In this document: positions 62,921-64,000 of the stretch, piece by piece
How positions within the stretch are numbered: position 1 is the first letter of the stretch
How the letters are laid out: every line of letters begins with the position of its first letter
NCBI RefSeq assembly: GCF_000286835.2
Contig: NZ_AJYD02000013.1
Coordinates: 1 to 64,000, forward strand
Length of the DNA stretch: 64,000 nt
Direction of reading: 5' to 3'
DNA from: Enterovibrio norvegicus FF-33
Lineage (GTDB): Bacteria; Pseudomonadota; Gammaproteobacteria; Enterobacterales; Vibrionaceae
Notes under the pieces: generated by a model
Told to the model about the DNA's origin: nothing
The model's input: only the letters and a program-made list of their open reading frames with translations
Database searches by the model: none
Program-made: the position numbers and the translations under genes

Positions 62921-64000
62921 AGCTTTACAATATCAAGGAAAACGACGAGCAGGTCTCATTCGGACAGGCTGTAAAACAAGGGCTTGGCCGTAATCAAGGC
63001 TTGTTCTTCCCAAGTGAATTACCAAAATTTGATGACATTGATGCGCTGCTAGACAAAGACTTTGTCACACGTAGCAGTGAAATCTTGTCAGCGCTTATCG
63101 GCGATGAACTAACGCCAGACACTGTGCGCAGCATGGTCGAAAACGCGTTTCAGTTCCCTGCGTCCGTTGAAAAAGTCACTGACACCGTTAGCGCGTTGGA
63201 GCTGTTCCATGGCCCTACGCTGGCGTTCAAAGACTTTGGCGGCCGTTTTATGGCGCAATCACTCGCGGCTGTTTCTGACGGTGGCAAAGTGACTATTCTG
63301 ACGGCCACGTCCGGTGACACAGGAGCGGCAGTTGCCCATGCATTTTTTGGCATGGAAAACATCAAAGTGGTTATCTTGTACCCGAAAGGCAAGATCAGCC
63401 CGCTGCAGGAAAAACTGTTCTGTACCCTAGGTGGTAATATCCACACCGTGGCAATCAACGGCACGTTTGATGATTGTCAGGCCATGGTAAAAGATGCGTT
63501 TGACGATGCAGAGCTTCGCGCTGCTATTGGCCTTAACTCAGCAAACTCAATCAATATCAGCCGTTTGATGGCACAGATTTGTTACTACTTCGAAGCGGCA
63601 TCACAGCTGACGAAAGCGCAGCGCGAGAACCTCGTGGTTGCCGTACCAAGTGGTAACTTCGGTAACCTCACTGCAGGTTTGCTGGCGAAAGCGATTGGCT
63701 TGCCAATTAAACGCTTTATTGCCGCGACCAACGTAAATGATACCGTGCCACGTTACCTAAAAACGGGTGAATGGACGCCAACACCAACTATCGCCACGTT
63801 GTCTAACGCCATGGATGTGAGCCAGCCAAACAACTGGCCGCGTATCGAAGAGCTATGTCAGTTGCAAGGCTGGGGCTTGAATGAGTTGGGTTCAGCGGCG
63901 GTAACCGATGAAGAAACGGCAGAAACGTTGAAAGCGATGTTTGATGCGGGTTATCTGTGTGAGCCACATGGTGCTATCGCATACCGTGCGTTGAACGAGC
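62917..64000 (+). CDS. thrC: Threonine synthase, cut by the window end
   Basis: The first 361 codons of a PLP-dependent lyase that turns O-phosphohomoserine into threonine; family members are about 425 residues, so the last 60-70 are missing. The PLP lysine lies in [10 protein letters not shown] at residue 105, and the phosphate-binding serine/glycine segment is [15 protein letters not shown]. The start [19 protein letters not shown] matches E. coli ThrC. It overlaps the thrB stop by four bases. The frame stays open to the right edge. Confidence 0.96.
   Translation, partial: MKLYNIKENDEQVSFGQAVKQGLGRNQGLFFPSELPKFDDIDALLDKDFVTRSSEILSALIGDELTPDTVRSMVENAFQFPASVEKVTDTVSALELFHGPTLAFKDFGGRFMAQSLAAVSDGGKVTILTATSGDTGAAVAHAFFGMENIKVVILYPKGKISPLQEKLFCTLGGNIHTVAINGTFDDCQAMVKDAFDDAELRAAIGLNSANSINISRLMAQICYYFEAASQLTKAQRENLVVAVPSGNFGNLTAGLLAKAIGLPIKRFIAATNVNDTVPRYLKTGEWTPTPTIATLSNAMDVSQPNNWPRIEELCQLQGWGLNELGSAAVTDEETAETLKAMFDAGYLCEPHGAIAYRALNE

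Overview
The window looks like chromosomal DNA of a marine, chitin-using gammaproteobacterium of the Vibrionaceae. The evidence is a complete chitobiose/chitin-oligosaccharide locus with a ChiS-type hybrid sensor, two tandem glutamate synthase gene pairs, and the gene order yhcC - diguanylate cyclase - arcB - arcA - rraA-like - aceK - thrLABC. From memory, the families and order resemble Vibrio cholerae VC0611-VC0631 followed by VC2382-VC2362. Genus cannot be settled by reading alone; Grimontia, Enterovibrio or Photobacterium relatives are all possible. No rRNA, tRNA, CRISPR array, transposase or phage gene was seen.

Region 1 (1-19300) holds a small lipoprotein gene and the chitin locus. A minus-strand operon runs from 14872 down to 628: periplasmic binding protein, two permeases and two ATPases of an Opp/Dpp-type importer, a GH9 glucosaminidase-like enzyme, glucosamine/GlcNAc kinase, GH20 hexosaminidase, N,N'-diacetylchitobiose phosphorylase and a sugar phosphomutase. 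Together they would import (GlcNAc)n and (GlcN)n, split them by phosphorolysis or hydrolysis, and feed the products into GlcNAc-6-P or GlcN-6-P. The regulator gene chiS lies just upstream. The 860-base gap between chiS and the operon carries a cluster of CGTYAAAA octamers, part of which is repeated exactly (20 bp) upstream of chiS, plus a hexanucleotide tandem repeat.

Region 2 (19300-30940) is housekeeping: rsmC, a PerM-type membrane protein, an unlisted 35-residue membrane mini-protein, hemL, erpA with a well-matched IscR site over its promoter, an RND efflux pair, an M23 peptidoglycan peptidase and tyrS.

Region 3 (30940-33060) is a small accessory operon (VOC protein, questin-oxidase-like protein, flavodoxin-fold protein) with an operator-like set of TTAAGTAA repeats over its promoter. 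It sits where the two V. cholerae-like gene blocks meet.

Region 4 (33060-64000) has a UPF0126/TRIC-like membrane protein, an mtnN-cbiB-btuF operon, two gltBD pairs, yhcC, a diguanylate cyclase, arcB convergent with arcA, an RraA paralogue, an outer-membrane beta-barrel-like protein, aceK apart from aceBA, and the thr operon with its leader peptide and attenuator. thrC runs off the right edge.
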